From Oscillospiraceae bacterium (GTDB taxonomy: Bacteria > Bacillota > Clostridia > Saccharofermentanales > Saccharofermentanaceae): a DNA stretch of 64,000 nucleotides. Below, piece by piece: positions 42,761-50,421 of the stretch. A model generated the notes under the pieces. That model saw only the letters and a program-made list of their open reading frames with translations, was not told the DNA's origin and ran no database searches. The DNA lies in contig CACZGS010000003.1 of NCBI GenBank assembly GCA_902780785.1, forward strand, positions 1 through 64,000. The letters run 5' to 3'. The position numbers and the translations under genes were made by a program. Numbering within the stretch: the stretch's first letter is position 1; the number at the start of each line of letters is the position of its first letter.

Positions 42761-43288
42761 TCAGTCGTACAATTCATAGAGGCCTTCAGGCAATCTGCAC
42801 TTGATATAACCTGCCTCTATATCGACTTCATAACAATAGACTTTTACAAAGGGGAGCATGAGATTTTTCTTCTTATTCTCCCTTTTTATTTCGAGCGTGA
42901 ACTGGGGACCTGTTGCAAAACAGTCGATGACTTTGCCGAGATCTCCCCTGTCATCGTCGATTACATTAAGACCTTTAAGGTCAGTGATGAAATAGTTGTC
43001 CTTCTTGAGCTTTACGGCTTTCTCCCTCTCAACGGCAATGAATCTGCCTCTTAAGAGTTCTGCCTTGTCTCTGTCAAGGACACCATCGAGTTTTATAAGG
43101 ACATTTCCTCTGTCGAGTCTTGCGGACGCGCATGATGAAGCTTCGGGCTTCTCGAAATTCTGCCCGCAGATGAAGCATTCCTTAAGCTTAAGGAAACGGC
43201 GCGGGTCGTCCGTAAGGGGGTAAACCTTAAGTTCCCCACGGACGCCGTGCGCGCCGGTTATCTTTCCAATAATGATGAGTTTATCCAA
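42761..43288 (-). CDS. rimM: 16S rRNA processing protein RimM
   Basis: A 175-residue 30S maturation factor that binds S19. The N-terminal RimM domain begins with GKITGAHGVRGELKV. The C-terminal PRC-barrel domain (about 95-175) includes FITDLKGLNV and LPFVKVY. It follows khpA by 5 bases. Instead of trmD, a plus-strand lipoprotein gene comes next, only 3 bases from the rimM stop. Confidence 0.94.
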   Translation of the reverse strand: MDKLIIIGKITGAHGVRGELKVYPLTDDPRRFLKLKECFICGQNFEKPEASSCASARLDRGNVLIKLDGVLDRDKAELLRGRFIAVEREKAVKLKKDNYFITDLKGLNVIDDDRGDLGKVIDCFATGPQFTLEIKRENKKKNLMLPFVKVYCYEVDIEAGYIKCRLPEGLYELYD

Positions 43289-43293
43289 AAGAA

Positions 43294-43524
43294 TCAGCCT
43301 ACTATATCGACTATTACACGCTTACCTTCTTTGAGGTACTTAGCCTTCATGATAGAACGGATAGCCTGAGCTCTCTTACCGTTCTTGCCGATAATCTTTC
43401 CTGTATCCTCGGGAGCAACGGACAGCTCGAAAACAACAGTGTTTCCGCGCTCTGTCTTCTTTACGTTTACCTCATCGGGATTGCTGACAAGTTCCCTGGC
43501 GATATAAACCAATAAATCGTCCAT
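43294..43524 (-). CDS. khpA: KH-domain RNA-binding protein KhpA (YlqC)
   Basis: A 76-residue single KH domain. The GxxG loop is GKNGKRAQAIRSI, followed by the usual GKRVIVDIVG end. In other Firmicutes KhpA pairs with KhpB and affects cell-envelope synthesis and small-RNA binding. It sits between rpsP and rimM as expected. Confidence 0.93.
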   Translation of the reverse strand: MDDLLVYIARELVSNPDEVNVKKTERGNTVVFELSVAPEDTGKIIGKNGKRAQAIRSIMKAKYLKEGKRVIVDIVG

Positions 43525-43568
43525 ATAAAGCTCTCCTTCCTATTATTTAAGTATCAACTGAAAGATTA

Positions 43569-43811
43569 TCAGATAATACCCTGCTTCTTAAGAAGAGACT
43601 TTACTGTATCTGTGGGCTGAGCTCCGTTGGAGATCCACTTCTTTGCTGCCTCTGCATCGATCTTAACGCTGTCTGTTTCCTTCATGGGATCATAGATACC
43701 GATCTCCTCGATGAAACGACCGTCTCTGGGATATCTGGAATCAGCAACTACTACACGATAGAAAGGTGCCTTCTTCTTACCCATTCTTCTTAAACGAATC
43801 TTTACTGCCAT
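43569..43811 (-). CDS. rpsP: 30S ribosomal protein S16
   Basis: An 80-residue ribosomal protein with the diagnostic start [19 protein letters not shown] and the block [18 protein letters not shown] at 43811 follows GGAGG by 8 bases; the frame five codons longer is not needed. First member after ffh of the rpsP-khpA-rimM cluster. Confidence 0.98.
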   Translation of the reverse strand: MAVKIRLRRMGKKKAPFYRVVVADSRYPRDGRFIEEIGIYDPMKETDSVKIDAEAAKKWISNGAQPTDTVKSLLKKQGII

Positions 43812-43882
43812 TTTGTTTTCCTCCAAAAAATATTGTTTTTTGTTTTTTTATAATCTACGCCAAGTTAATGACGGGATCTACT

Positions 43883-45421
43883 TTATCTTCTGCCCTTGCG
43901 CTTCTTCTTGCGGTCGCGTCTTCCTGTGGGAACGAAAGGTGAATCATCAACATCTTCCTTCGGCGCCCTGAAGCTTCCCAGGCCCTGCGGCATACCTGAA
44001 CCGAGTCCTGACATGCCACCCATGTTCCCGAGGCCTCCCATGCCGCCCATGTTACCCATGCCGCCGCCCTTAAGGCCCATCTTGGCTGCCTGCTTCGCAA
44101 AGCCCTTAGGCATCTTGAAGCCGCCCTTGCCGTTAGAGAACTGCTTCATGATCTTTGCTGTCTGCTCATACTGTGTGATGAGCTTATTTACGTCAGATAC
44201 CTGTACGCCTGCACCTGCGGCAATTCTCTTTCTTCTGCTCGCATTAAGGATCGAAGGTGACCTTCTCTCCTTCTTTGTCATTGAAGTGATGATAGCCATC
44301 TGTCTGTCGACGATCTTATCATCAAGATCTTCTTCATTTACCTTGCCTGCTGCGCCGGGCATCATGCCGACAAGATCTTTAAGTGAGCCCATCTTCTTCA
44401 TCTGTTCGAACTGTGAATACAGGTCGTCGAGATTGAAGCTGTTGCCCATCATGCGTTCCATTGCCTTGCGGGCTTCTTCCTCGTCGATGTTAGCCTGTGC
44501 CTTCTCGATAAGGCTTACGACGTCACCCATGCCGAGGATCCTGTCAGCCATACGCTGAGGATAGAACTTCTCGATTGCATCTACCTTCTCGCCAGTACAG
44601 ATGTACTTGATAGGCTTGTTGGTAAGCTTACGGATTGATAATGCAGCACCGCCTCTGGCATCGCCGTCGAGCTTTGTCATGATGAAGCCGTCCATGCCGA
44701 TGTTCTGTTCGAAGAGCTGAGCTACGTTAACAGCTTCCTGACCGATCATCGCATCGACTACGAGGAGCTTCTCGGTAGGGTTAACGGCAGAGGCGATATC
44801 TCTGAGCTCTTCCATGAGCTCCTCGTCTGCAACCGTACGTCCTGCAGTATCTATGATCAGGTAATTGCAAAGCATGTATCTTGCCTTGCCTTCACCGTCT
44901 TTTGCGATCTTAACGGCATCCTTCTCCTCAGGATCGATATAGCAGTCAACTCCTACAGCGTCACTTAAGACCTTGAGCTGCTGAGCGGCTGCCGGTCTGT
45001 GAACGTCTACGGAAACCACCATAGGCTTCTTGCCGTTCTCTTTTAAGAGCTTTGCGAGCTTTGCTGCAGTGGTTGTCTTACCTGCACCCTGGAGACCGTA
45101 GAGGATTATGATGTTAAATCCCGTATCGGAAACCTTGAGCTTCTCTTCGCCCTCTTCTCCGCCTAAGAGATCAGTTAATGAATCTCTTACGATCTTTACG
45201 ATCTGCTGGCCGGGTGTAAAGGACTCCTGAACATCAGCGCCCTTGCACTTCTCGGTCATGTCAGCTACGAATTCTTTAACAACGCCGTAGTTTACGTCTG
45301 CCTCGAGGAGAGCCATGCGGATCTCACGCATCATCTCCTTGATGTCGCTCTCGCTTACGCGGGCCTTGCCGCGCATCTTCGAGGTTATATTCTGAAGCTT
45401 TTCAGATAAGCTCTCAAACAC
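43883..45421 (-). CDS. ffh: Signal recognition particle protein Ffh
   Basis: The SRP54-type GTPase that binds signal peptides at the ribosome and delivers them with FtsY to SecYEG. It is 512 residues: an N domain (1-90), a G domain with P-loop GLQGAGKTT, DTAGR and TKLDGDARGG, and a Met-rich M domain (about 300-440). The M domain ends in a Gly/Met-rich tail with GGMG-type repeats and a basic C-terminus. The tail is longer than in many Ffh proteins. No 4.5S/6S SRP RNA gene was seen. Preceded by ylxM with a 4-base gap. Confidence 0.97.
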   Translation of the reverse strand: MFESLSEKLQNITSKMRGKARVSESDIKEMMREIRMALLEADVNYGVVKEFVADMTEKCKGADVQESFTPGQQIVKIVRDSLTDLLGGEEGEEKLKVSDTGFNIIILYGLQGAGKTTTAAKLAKLLKENGKKPMVVSVDVHRPAAAQQLKVLSDAVGVDCYIDPEEKDAVKIAKDGEGKARYMLCNYLIIDTAGRTVADEELMEELRDIASAVNPTEKLLVVDAMIGQEAVNVAQLFEQNIGMDGFIMTKLDGDARGGAALSIRKLTNKPIKYICTGEKVDAIEKFYPQRMADRILGMGDVVSLIEKAQANIDEEEARKAMERMMGNSFNLDDLYSQFEQMKKMGSLKDLVGMMPGAAGKVNEEDLDDKIVDRQMAIITSMTKKERRSPSILNASRRKRIAAGAGVQVSDVNKLITQYEQTAKIMKQFSNGKGGFKMPKGFAKQAAKMGLKGGGMGNMGGMGGLGNMGGMSGLGSGMPQGLGSFRAPKEDVDDSPFVPTGRRDRKKKRKGRR

Positions 45422-45425
45422 CTTA

Positions 45426-45752
45426 TTACATTTCCTCTATCAATTCTTCAAGCTCTTTTGCAGCCTTGCCGGTATCACCGCTGTTGATGTGCGCCAGAGC
45501 CTTCTTTGCTTTTGCCTGTTGCTTTTCGAAAAGTGCGAGAAGCCCGAGCTTCTCCTCATATTCCTCAAGCTGCTTCTCCGCCCTCTTGACCGTGTCGTGA
45601 ACGCCCTGTCTTGAGATTCCCTCTGCTTCGGCAATCTCTGCCAAAGTCAGGTCATCGTTATAATAGCTCTCGCAGGTGCGCCTCATTTTGGGCGTAAGGA
45701 GATTGCCGTAGAAATCGAGCAAAAGGTCTGTTCTTACTGACTTTTCACGCAT
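45426..45752 (-). CDS. ylxM: YlxM-family helix-turn-helix protein, SRP-associated
   Basis: A 108-residue protein with a sigma-70 region-4-like helix-turn-helix (about 20-65, LTLAEIAEAEGISRQGVHDTVKRAE) and a helical, charged C-terminus. YlxM is encoded next to ffh throughout Firmicutes and is reported to modulate SRP. First gene of this operon; a consensus promoter lies just upstream. Confidence 0.93.
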   Translation of the reverse strand: MREKSVRTDLLLDFYGNLLTPKMRRTCESYYNDDLTLAEIAEAEGISRQGVHDTVKRAEKQLEEYEEKLGLLALFEKQQAKAKKALAHINSGDTGKAAKELEELIEEM

Positions 45753-45785
45753 TTAAAGGCACGCCTCCCATATTCAAGCCTGCAC

Positions 45786-45814
45786 ATAATAACAAAGCTT
45801 TATAGGCGTGTCAA
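45786..45814 (-). promoter_or_regulatory. Promoter of the ylxM-ffh-rpsP-khpA-rimM operon
   Basis: TTGACA (45814-45809), 17 bases, TATTAT (45791-45786) on the minus strand. A GGGAGG site lies 11 bases before the ylxM start. Confidence 0.9.
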
Positions 45815-45839
45815 GTATTTTTACTTGTCAGAGATAAAA

Positions 45840-46400
45840 TCAGCTTTTTGCCCACCAGTAGCAGTATGCCTGAGTTCTTGCCGCCAGGTTCGTATGCTTA
45901 AGGAGTTCCTTAACCTCATCCTTGGTATACCAGCGTGCTTCGATCTCTTCCTCATCGGAAGTGCTGGGCGCAAAATCGCCTTCTGCCTTACCGATAACAC
46001 AGCAGCTCTTCTCATTCGTTATGCCGACGCCCGAAAAGCTCATCGGCAGCACTTCATCAATGGATACGAGCTTTAAGCCTGTCTCTTCCCAGAGCTCTCT
46101 TGCAGCTGCCTTTTCAGGTGTCTCGCCTTCATCTATAAGGCCTGCAGGGAAATTATAAGCAAAGCCTCCGACTGCCATTCTGTATTCCTTGTTGAGCAGG
46201 AGCCTGCTGCCGTCCGTGCTCGTGATGATGAGGACAACGGCATCGCACTTTTCCTTGGCAATGTCTTCAATACTCTGGATGTTCTTGTCTCTTGAGACCA
46301 TTTCATAGATCTTCTTGTTGCCGAGATTGGTCTCATATTCTGCGTTATAAGATGTGATAAAACGTCCTTCGTGGACTTTCCTTATTCCGATGAACTTCAT
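45840..46400 (-). CDS. Nudix hydrolase (ADP-ribose pyrophosphatase-like)
   Basis: A 186-residue Nudix enzyme that cleaves nucleoside diphosphates linked to another moiety. The Nudix box is complete: GLIDEGETPEKAAARELWEETGL-type spacing with the REhWEE core. The position of the box and the downstream proline-containing loop resemble ADP-ribose or NADH pyrophosphatases; the substrate is not certain. Its ATG overlaps the stop of the flavin reductase gene by 4 bases, so the pair is translationally coupled. Confidence 0.9.
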   Translation of the reverse strand: MKFIGIRKVHEGRFITSYNAEYETNLGNKKIYEMVSRDKNIQSIEDIAKEKCDAVVLIITSTDGSRLLLNKEYRMAVGGFAYNFPAGLIDEGETPEKAAARELWEETGLKLVSIDEVLPMSFSGVGITNEKSCCVIGKAEGDFAPSTSDEEEIEARWYTKDEVKELLKHTNLAARTQAYCYWWAKS

Positions 46401-47020
46401 TTCTTTCCCTTCTTTGTATCTTTTCCCATTCTTCTCTTTATAACGTCTTCTTTAGCTACCGAATAGCCGAAGAATCCGAGCTTCTCGCCTAAGAGATAAT
46501 ACTCTCCGTGGTTATAGGCAACAAGCTTTGCGTTCTCCAAGCAGAGCTTGCCGTTCTCATCCAAAAGGTAAGAATCAGCCGTAACGCTCTTGATCTCGCC
46601 TACGAACATATCGTGAGATCCGAGCTCCGTGACGCTCTTAACGACGCAGGAGATTGATACCGGAGCTTCCTTAATGGCATATGCATATTCAAGGCCTTCT
46701 GCCTTAACGGGTGTAAGTCCGCATGACTTGAACTTATCCTCATTCTCGCCGCCTCTTACGCCGCAGTAATCGCATGCCTTGCAAAGAGACTTCGAAACGA
46801 GATTTATTACGAACTCGCCCGTCTCTGAGATAAGCTTATGTGAATATCTGTTCTTGCGGATGCTTACAGATACCATGGGCGGTTCTGAATTGACCGTTCC
46901 TGCCCATGCGACAGTCATAATGTTTGCTTTGCCGTCCTTACTGCCTGATGAGACCATAACAACAGGTACGGGATTAAGGATCGTTGAAATCCCGACTTCT
47001 ACTTTATCGTGCTTAGCCAC
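46397..47020 (-). CDS. Flavin reductase family protein (FMN-binding split barrel)
   Basis: A 207-residue protein. The N-terminal block ILNPVPVVMVSS, GKANIMTVAWAGTVNSEPPMVSVSI and the central GEFVINLVS are the FMN-binding signatures of the split-barrel flavin reductases. Cys residues in SLCKACDYCG are an addition seen in some anaerobe members. The C-terminus is basic (KRRMGKDTKKGKK). Its partners are unknown. It sits 5 bases after the GNAT-Ogt gene in a compact operon with the Nudix gene. Confidence 0.88.
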   Translation of the reverse strand: MAKHDKVEVGISTILNPVPVVMVSSGSKDGKANIMTVAWAGTVNSEPPMVSVSIRKNRYSHKLISETGEFVINLVSKSLCKACDYCGVRGGENEDKFKSCGLTPVKAEGLEYAYAIKEAPVSISCVVKSVTELGSHDMFVGEIKSVTADSYLLDENGKLCLENAKLVAYNHGEYYLLGEKLGFFGYSVAKEDVIKRRMGKDTKKGKK

Positions 47021-47024
47021 TTGG

Positions 47025-48107
47025 TTATACCTCCTTGGAAATGAGCGGTGTTACCGCCGTAAAGCTCTCGTGTAAGAGCAAATAGTCTTTGATATCGATT
47101 CCTGCGGAATATCCTACGATGCTTCCGTCCTTACCGATTACTCTGTGGCATGGAACGATGACCGCCACAGGGTTATCAGAGCAGGCGCTTCCTACGGCTC
47201 TCGTTATCTTCCTGGCTTCAGAAAGCTTTCCGTCTGTCAGCCTCAAGGCTATGTCTTCGTAACTTGCCGTACCTCCGTAAGGGATGGAATTAAGCGCGTT
47301 CCAGACCTTCTTCTGGAAAGGCGTTCCGGTATTGAATACGACATTGATGTCGAAGCCTGCCCTGTTGCTGTCGAAATATTCCTTAAGCTCGACATATGCC
47401 CTGGCAAGTTCATCCGGCAGGAATTCCAGCTGGTCCTTCTCGAGATTATATATGCCGTCATCGTTCCTCACCAGACCGCCGTTCGCATCGAGAAGATCAA
47501 GACCTGAAGCGACATTGGTTATAAACGGATCTTCGATCTGCTGGCCGTAGTGGAAGAGCTTGACGGAATCTATGTAATCCATACCGCCCGTAACTACTGC
47601 CACGCCCCTTTCGAAAGGTACAAAACAGACGTTATATCTGGGATATTCATATGAGAGCATCGCATAAAGACCTGCGTCCTCAAAACCGTTCTTAAGCCTT
47701 ACCTCGTCCCTTAAGACGGCTTCCTGCATGAAGCCTGCGCCCAAAAGTATGCGCTCCAGGCCTTCATTGCCGTGATTGCAGATGACGGTTACCTTGTGAT
47801 AGTACTCTTCAAGGAAACAGTATCTTAAGACCTCATCAACAACGCCGCTCTGCGTATCTGCATTGGCATCGTTGGTGAACACAAAGTCTATGTGAGCCCT
47901 GCACTTCTTCCTGTCAGGCCTGAAGAGCTTTATCAGGGCATATATGACCTCATCTTTTAATGCGAGCATCGCTTCGCCCTGGCTTCCCGTTCCCAGGGCT
48001 CTGATATCATCCTCAATGAGCTTTAATGTACCCTCCATGAGGCCGCGCTTACGAAGCTCGGAGCTGTCTGAAATAAGGATCTTACGAAGAACAATTCTGT
48101 CAGCCAT
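47025..48107 (-). CDS. Fusion of a GNAT-like acetyltransferase domain and O6-methylguanine-DNA methyltransferase
   Basis: A 360-residue two-part protein. Residues 1-155 look like a GNAT acetyltransferase, with a strand/helix pattern and the GNEGLERILLGAGFMQEAV segment typical of GNAT helix 4. Residues 160-250 are the Ogt/Ada N-terminal domain. Residues 258-348 are the active-site domain: QKKVWNALNSIPYGGTASYEDIA and PCHRVIG with the acceptor Cys320, which takes the alkyl group from DNA. The DNA-repair half is secure. The substrate of the GNAT half is unknown. ATG at 48107 has GGAG 7 bases upstream and overlaps the solute-binding protein gene by 8 bases. Confidence 0.85.
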   Translation of the reverse strand: MADRIVLRKILISDSSELRKRGLMEGTLKLIEDDIRALGTGSQGEAMLALKDEVIYALIKLFRPDRKKCRAHIDFVFTNDANADTQSGVVDEVLRYCFLEEYYHKVTVICNHGNEGLERILLGAGFMQEAVLRDEVRLKNGFEDAGLYAMLSYEYPRYNVCFVPFERGVAVVTGGMDYIDSVKLFHYGQQIEDPFITNVASGLDLLDANGGLVRNDDGIYNLEKDQLEFLPDELARAYVELKEYFDSNRAGFDINVVFNTGTPFQKKVWNALNSIPYGGTASYEDIALRLTDGKLSEARKITRAVGSACSDNPVAVIVPCHRVIGKDGSIVGYSAGIDIKDYLLLHESFTAVTPLISKEV

Positions 48108-49485
48108 AGCATTTCTCCGGATCAAACTCATCATTCTGCTTCACATATTCTGCCGTGTACTCATTGGTCTTAGCGAAGACACTGTTATCAAGAGAATCCG
48201 GACAATAAACCGCATTATCCATCGTCTGACGGAAATCAGAGGCCATGTGTCCGAAGATCTCATTTGCTGAAACAAGTTCCCATACTGCATCATTTCTCGT
48301 GAGCGGCATAAGGCCTGTCATGTCTTCAAGCCTGTAGATAAGGAGCTGGGCATCAGGATCGAAAGAGATAAATGCCGCAAACTCAGAAGCAAAGTCCTTG
48401 CTTCCCGAATCTTTCGCCACACAAAGAGAATATGTGCTTATATAAGGAACGCCGACATTGGTTGCATCATTGCAAGGCAAATGCAAAAGATATAAGCTTC
48501 CCGGATAATAATCTGCCCAAGCCCTTATGTTCGCCGATGAATCAACCCACAAAGCAGCTTTTCTCGAATAGATCGGATCCGCGCCGCCGATCAGGTCCTG
48601 AGCCAGAGAATCAGAATAGAGACTCCTGACATAGGAAGCTGCATCATTGATAACCTGCTTAGCAGCAAGTTTGTCATTGGAATATTCATCATAGACCATA
48701 TAAGAGGTCGGGATATCTTTGTTAAAAGCAGAACCCAGATAAGGAATAAGCTCATAAGCTGAAGCAAAGCCTGCAATGTTCCTGTGCTCTTTCTTTATGG
48801 CTTCAAGATAAGTCTTAAGGTTCTCGGTAGTATTCTTTGTCTGAAGTTTTCCGGTGCCTGCAGGAATATAATCCGTATTTCCCATAACGATCTTGGCAGA
48901 ACAGAAATGCGGAACGGCAAAGAATATTCCGTTCTCCGAATCAGCGGTCAGAGCGCCCGAATATACCTGCTGCGCGTTAAGATACGTGCTGTCAGCCAGA
49001 TAATCATTAAGCGTCTCTGCATATCCTGCTTTGTAAATGCTGGTACTGTCCTGCGTAAGGAACAGATCAGGCGACTTGCCGGAACTCCTCCATTCCTTTA
49101 TGGTATCGAGATTGACGCCCGTGCTGCCGCAGCCGACATTGGTAATTACGTAATTGGAAGCTACGGAAGACAGATAGTCGGTGCCGATCGTAAGTCCGGT
49201 CTCAGAACTGTCCCAAAGGCCGTTATTCTTGCAGTAAAGCATGGCTGCAAGATATTGGATAGTAAGGTCGGAATAAGGGAGCGCGACTTCCAGCTGGCGG
49301 ATCTCGTCCCCTGCTTCAATATCTGAAGTCTGTTCAGTCTCTTTAGTAGTATCTGTCTCTTCATTCTCGGAAACGATCGTAGGAAAAAGATCATCGCTCT
49401 TTTTGCAGCCTGTGAAAAGCGCACCTGACAATGACAGGCACAAAACCAGACTGACTGCTTTCCTTAAGATCTTAAGCGCTTTCAC
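48100..49485 (-). CDS. Extracellular solute-binding lipoprotein
   Basis: A 461-residue ABC-type substrate-binding protein, family 1-like. A signal peptide with lipobox ALFTGC is followed by a Thr/Glu-rich linker and a two-lobe binding domain (about 60-455), with blocks such as SPDLFLTQDS and GIFFAVPHFCSAKIVMGN. No permease or ATPase gene is adjacent, so the ligand and transporter are unknown. It starts at GTG 49485, with GGAGG 8 bases upstream. The longer frame to 49617 overlaps tRNA-Thr and is false. A TATAAT -10 box lies at 49513-49508. Translationally coupled to the GNAT-Ogt gene. Confidence 0.83.
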   Translation of the reverse strand: MKALKILRKAVSLVLCLSLSGALFTGCKKSDDLFPTIVSENEETDTTKETEQTSDIEAGDEIRQLEVALPYSDLTIQYLAAMLYCKNNGLWDSSETGLTIGTDYLSSVASNYVITNVGCGSTGVNLDTIKEWRSSGKSPDLFLTQDSTSIYKAGYAETLNDYLADSTYLNAQQVYSGALTADSENGIFFAVPHFCSAKIVMGNTDYIPAGTGKLQTKNTTENLKTYLEAIKKEHRNIAGFASAYELIPYLGSAFNKDIPTSYMVYDEYSNDKLAAKQVINDAASYVRSLYSDSLAQDLIGGADPIYSRKAALWVDSSANIRAWADYYPGSLYLLHLPCNDATNVGVPYISTYSLCVAKDSGSKDFASEFAAFISFDPDAQLLIYRLEDMTGLMPLTRNDAVWELVSANEIFGHMASDFRQTMDNAVYCPDSLDNSVFAKTNEYTAEYVKQNDEFDPEKCYG

Positions 49486-49547
49486 TAATTTTTCCTCCGA
49501 TAAACCAATTATATCATTCTTATGCCGTTTACTTGCCTTTCTTTCAC

Positions 49548-49576
49548 TTGACACCGAACTTCCAAATAGGTATATT
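49548..49576 (+). promoter_or_regulatory. tRNA-Thr promoter
   Basis: Perfect TTGACA, 17 bases, TATATT on the plus strand, 10 bases before tRNA-Thr. Confidence 0.9.
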
Positions 49577-49586
49577 TTTATGGCAC

Positions 49587-49661
49587 GCCAAAGTGGCTCA
49601 GGGGTAGAGCAATTCACTCGTAATGAATAGGTCGCGGGTTCGATTCCCGCCTTTGGCTCCA
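49587..49661 (+). tRNA. tRNA-Thr (CGU)
   Basis: A 75-base tRNA with encoded CCA, acceptor GCCAAAG/CTTTGGC, anticodon loop CTCGTAA giving CGU, and T arm GCGGGTTCGATTCCCGC. It is one of few plus-strand genes here. Confidence 0.95.
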
Positions 49662-49671
49662 GAAATAAAAC

Positions 49672-49797
49672 AAACCGTGCACTTCAGACAGTAATTGCTA
49701 CCGCAATTAACTCGTGCACGGTTTATTTTATTTCTGGTTAGTACGGGTTTTGCCGACGCAATTAACTCGTACGGGGGTTGTTTAATTTCCGGTTTTA
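49672..49797 (+). terminator. Two tandem terminator hairpins after tRNA-Thr
   Basis: Hairpin 1: AAACCGTGCAC ... GTGCACGGTTT, with an inner AATTG/CAATT pairing and a following TATTTTATTT. Hairpin 2: GTACG ... CGTAC, with a following GTTGTTTAATTT. The right halves are imperfect direct repeats of about 38 bases (GCAATTAACTCGT... to ...TTTCTGGTT / TTTCCGGTT, about 49703-49739 and 49761-49797). Confidence 0.75.
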
Positions 49798-49809
49798 GAA
49801 GGGGCAGGA

Positions 49810-50361
49810 TTATCTGTTATTTCCCCTGCCGTTATTTCCGACGGCCTTATTTAATTTATCAACGGCGTCATTGAGCTTTTTGATCGACTCGTTAAGTCCG
49901 TCTATGTCGATGTCGCTGATCTTCTGGATAGCCTCCGACATCGCTTCCGTATTATCTGTAAGGACAGTATCAACATTGGAGATCATCTTATTCATGCCGT
50001 CTAAAGAGTTATTTACCTCGCCCATGAGGTTCGTTGCCTCTTCCAAGGTAGTCTCAGCAGCTGTAAGTGTCGTAAGGACCTTGGGAACGATAAGGACAGC
50101 AGAAGCAAGGACTACTGCGGCAATGACGATCATGGAGAAGGCTACAACGCCTGTTCTCTTGGCGGTCTTCTTCTGAAGCTTAACAAGTTCTTTAAGAAGT
50201 TCCTGCTCTGACGGGCCGGCAGCTTTTGCGGGCGCTTCCTTTACAGGCTCAGGCTTGGTCTCAGCAGGCTTTTCTGCTGCAGGAGCGGGTTCTGTTTTCG
50301 AGGTCTCCGCTTCAAGAGCCTTGTTCTCAGTCTCTTCAATGATCTTATTATCGTCTTCCAT
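49810..50361 (-). CDS. Single-pass membrane protein with coiled-coil ectodomain, unknown function
   Basis: A 183-residue protein I do not recognise. The N-terminal 50 residues are Glu/Pro/Ala/Lys-rich (disordered, cytoplasmic). One transmembrane helix covers about 72-94. The C-terminal part (98-175) has a heptad-like pattern of Leu/Ile/Val with many Asn/Asp, resembling methyl-accepting or apolipoprotein-like coiled coils. No enzymatic motif. It lies between the purH terminator and tRNA-Thr and is probably a single-gene transcript. Confidence 0.65.
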   Translation of the reverse strand: MEDDNKIIEETENKALEAETSKTEPAPAAEKPAETKPEPVKEAPAKAAGPSEQELLKELVKLQKKTAKRTGVVAFSMIVIAAVVLASAVLIVPKVLTTLTAAETTLEEATNLMGEVNNSLDGMNKMISNVDTVLTDNTEAMSEAIQKISDIDIDGLNESIKKLNDAVDKLNKAVGNNGRGNNR

Positions 50362-50375
50362 ATTTTCCTCCCAAA

Positions 50376-50407
50376 ATAAAAAAGGGCTGCCTCATAGAGA
50401 CAGCCCT
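50376..50407 (-). terminator. Terminator (GGTTG family) at the end of the purine cluster
   Basis: Stem AGGGCTGTCTC / GAGGCAGCCCT followed by TTTTTTATTTT on the minus strand, 15 bases after the purH stop. Confidence 0.92.
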
Positions 50408-50421
50408 AGTGTAAAACAATA

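Noticed and set aside
49486..49617. N-terminal extension of the solute-binding protein frame
   Set aside because: It overlaps tRNA-Thr on the other strand. The GTG at 49485 with GGAGG and a following signal peptide gives a normal lipoprotein start.
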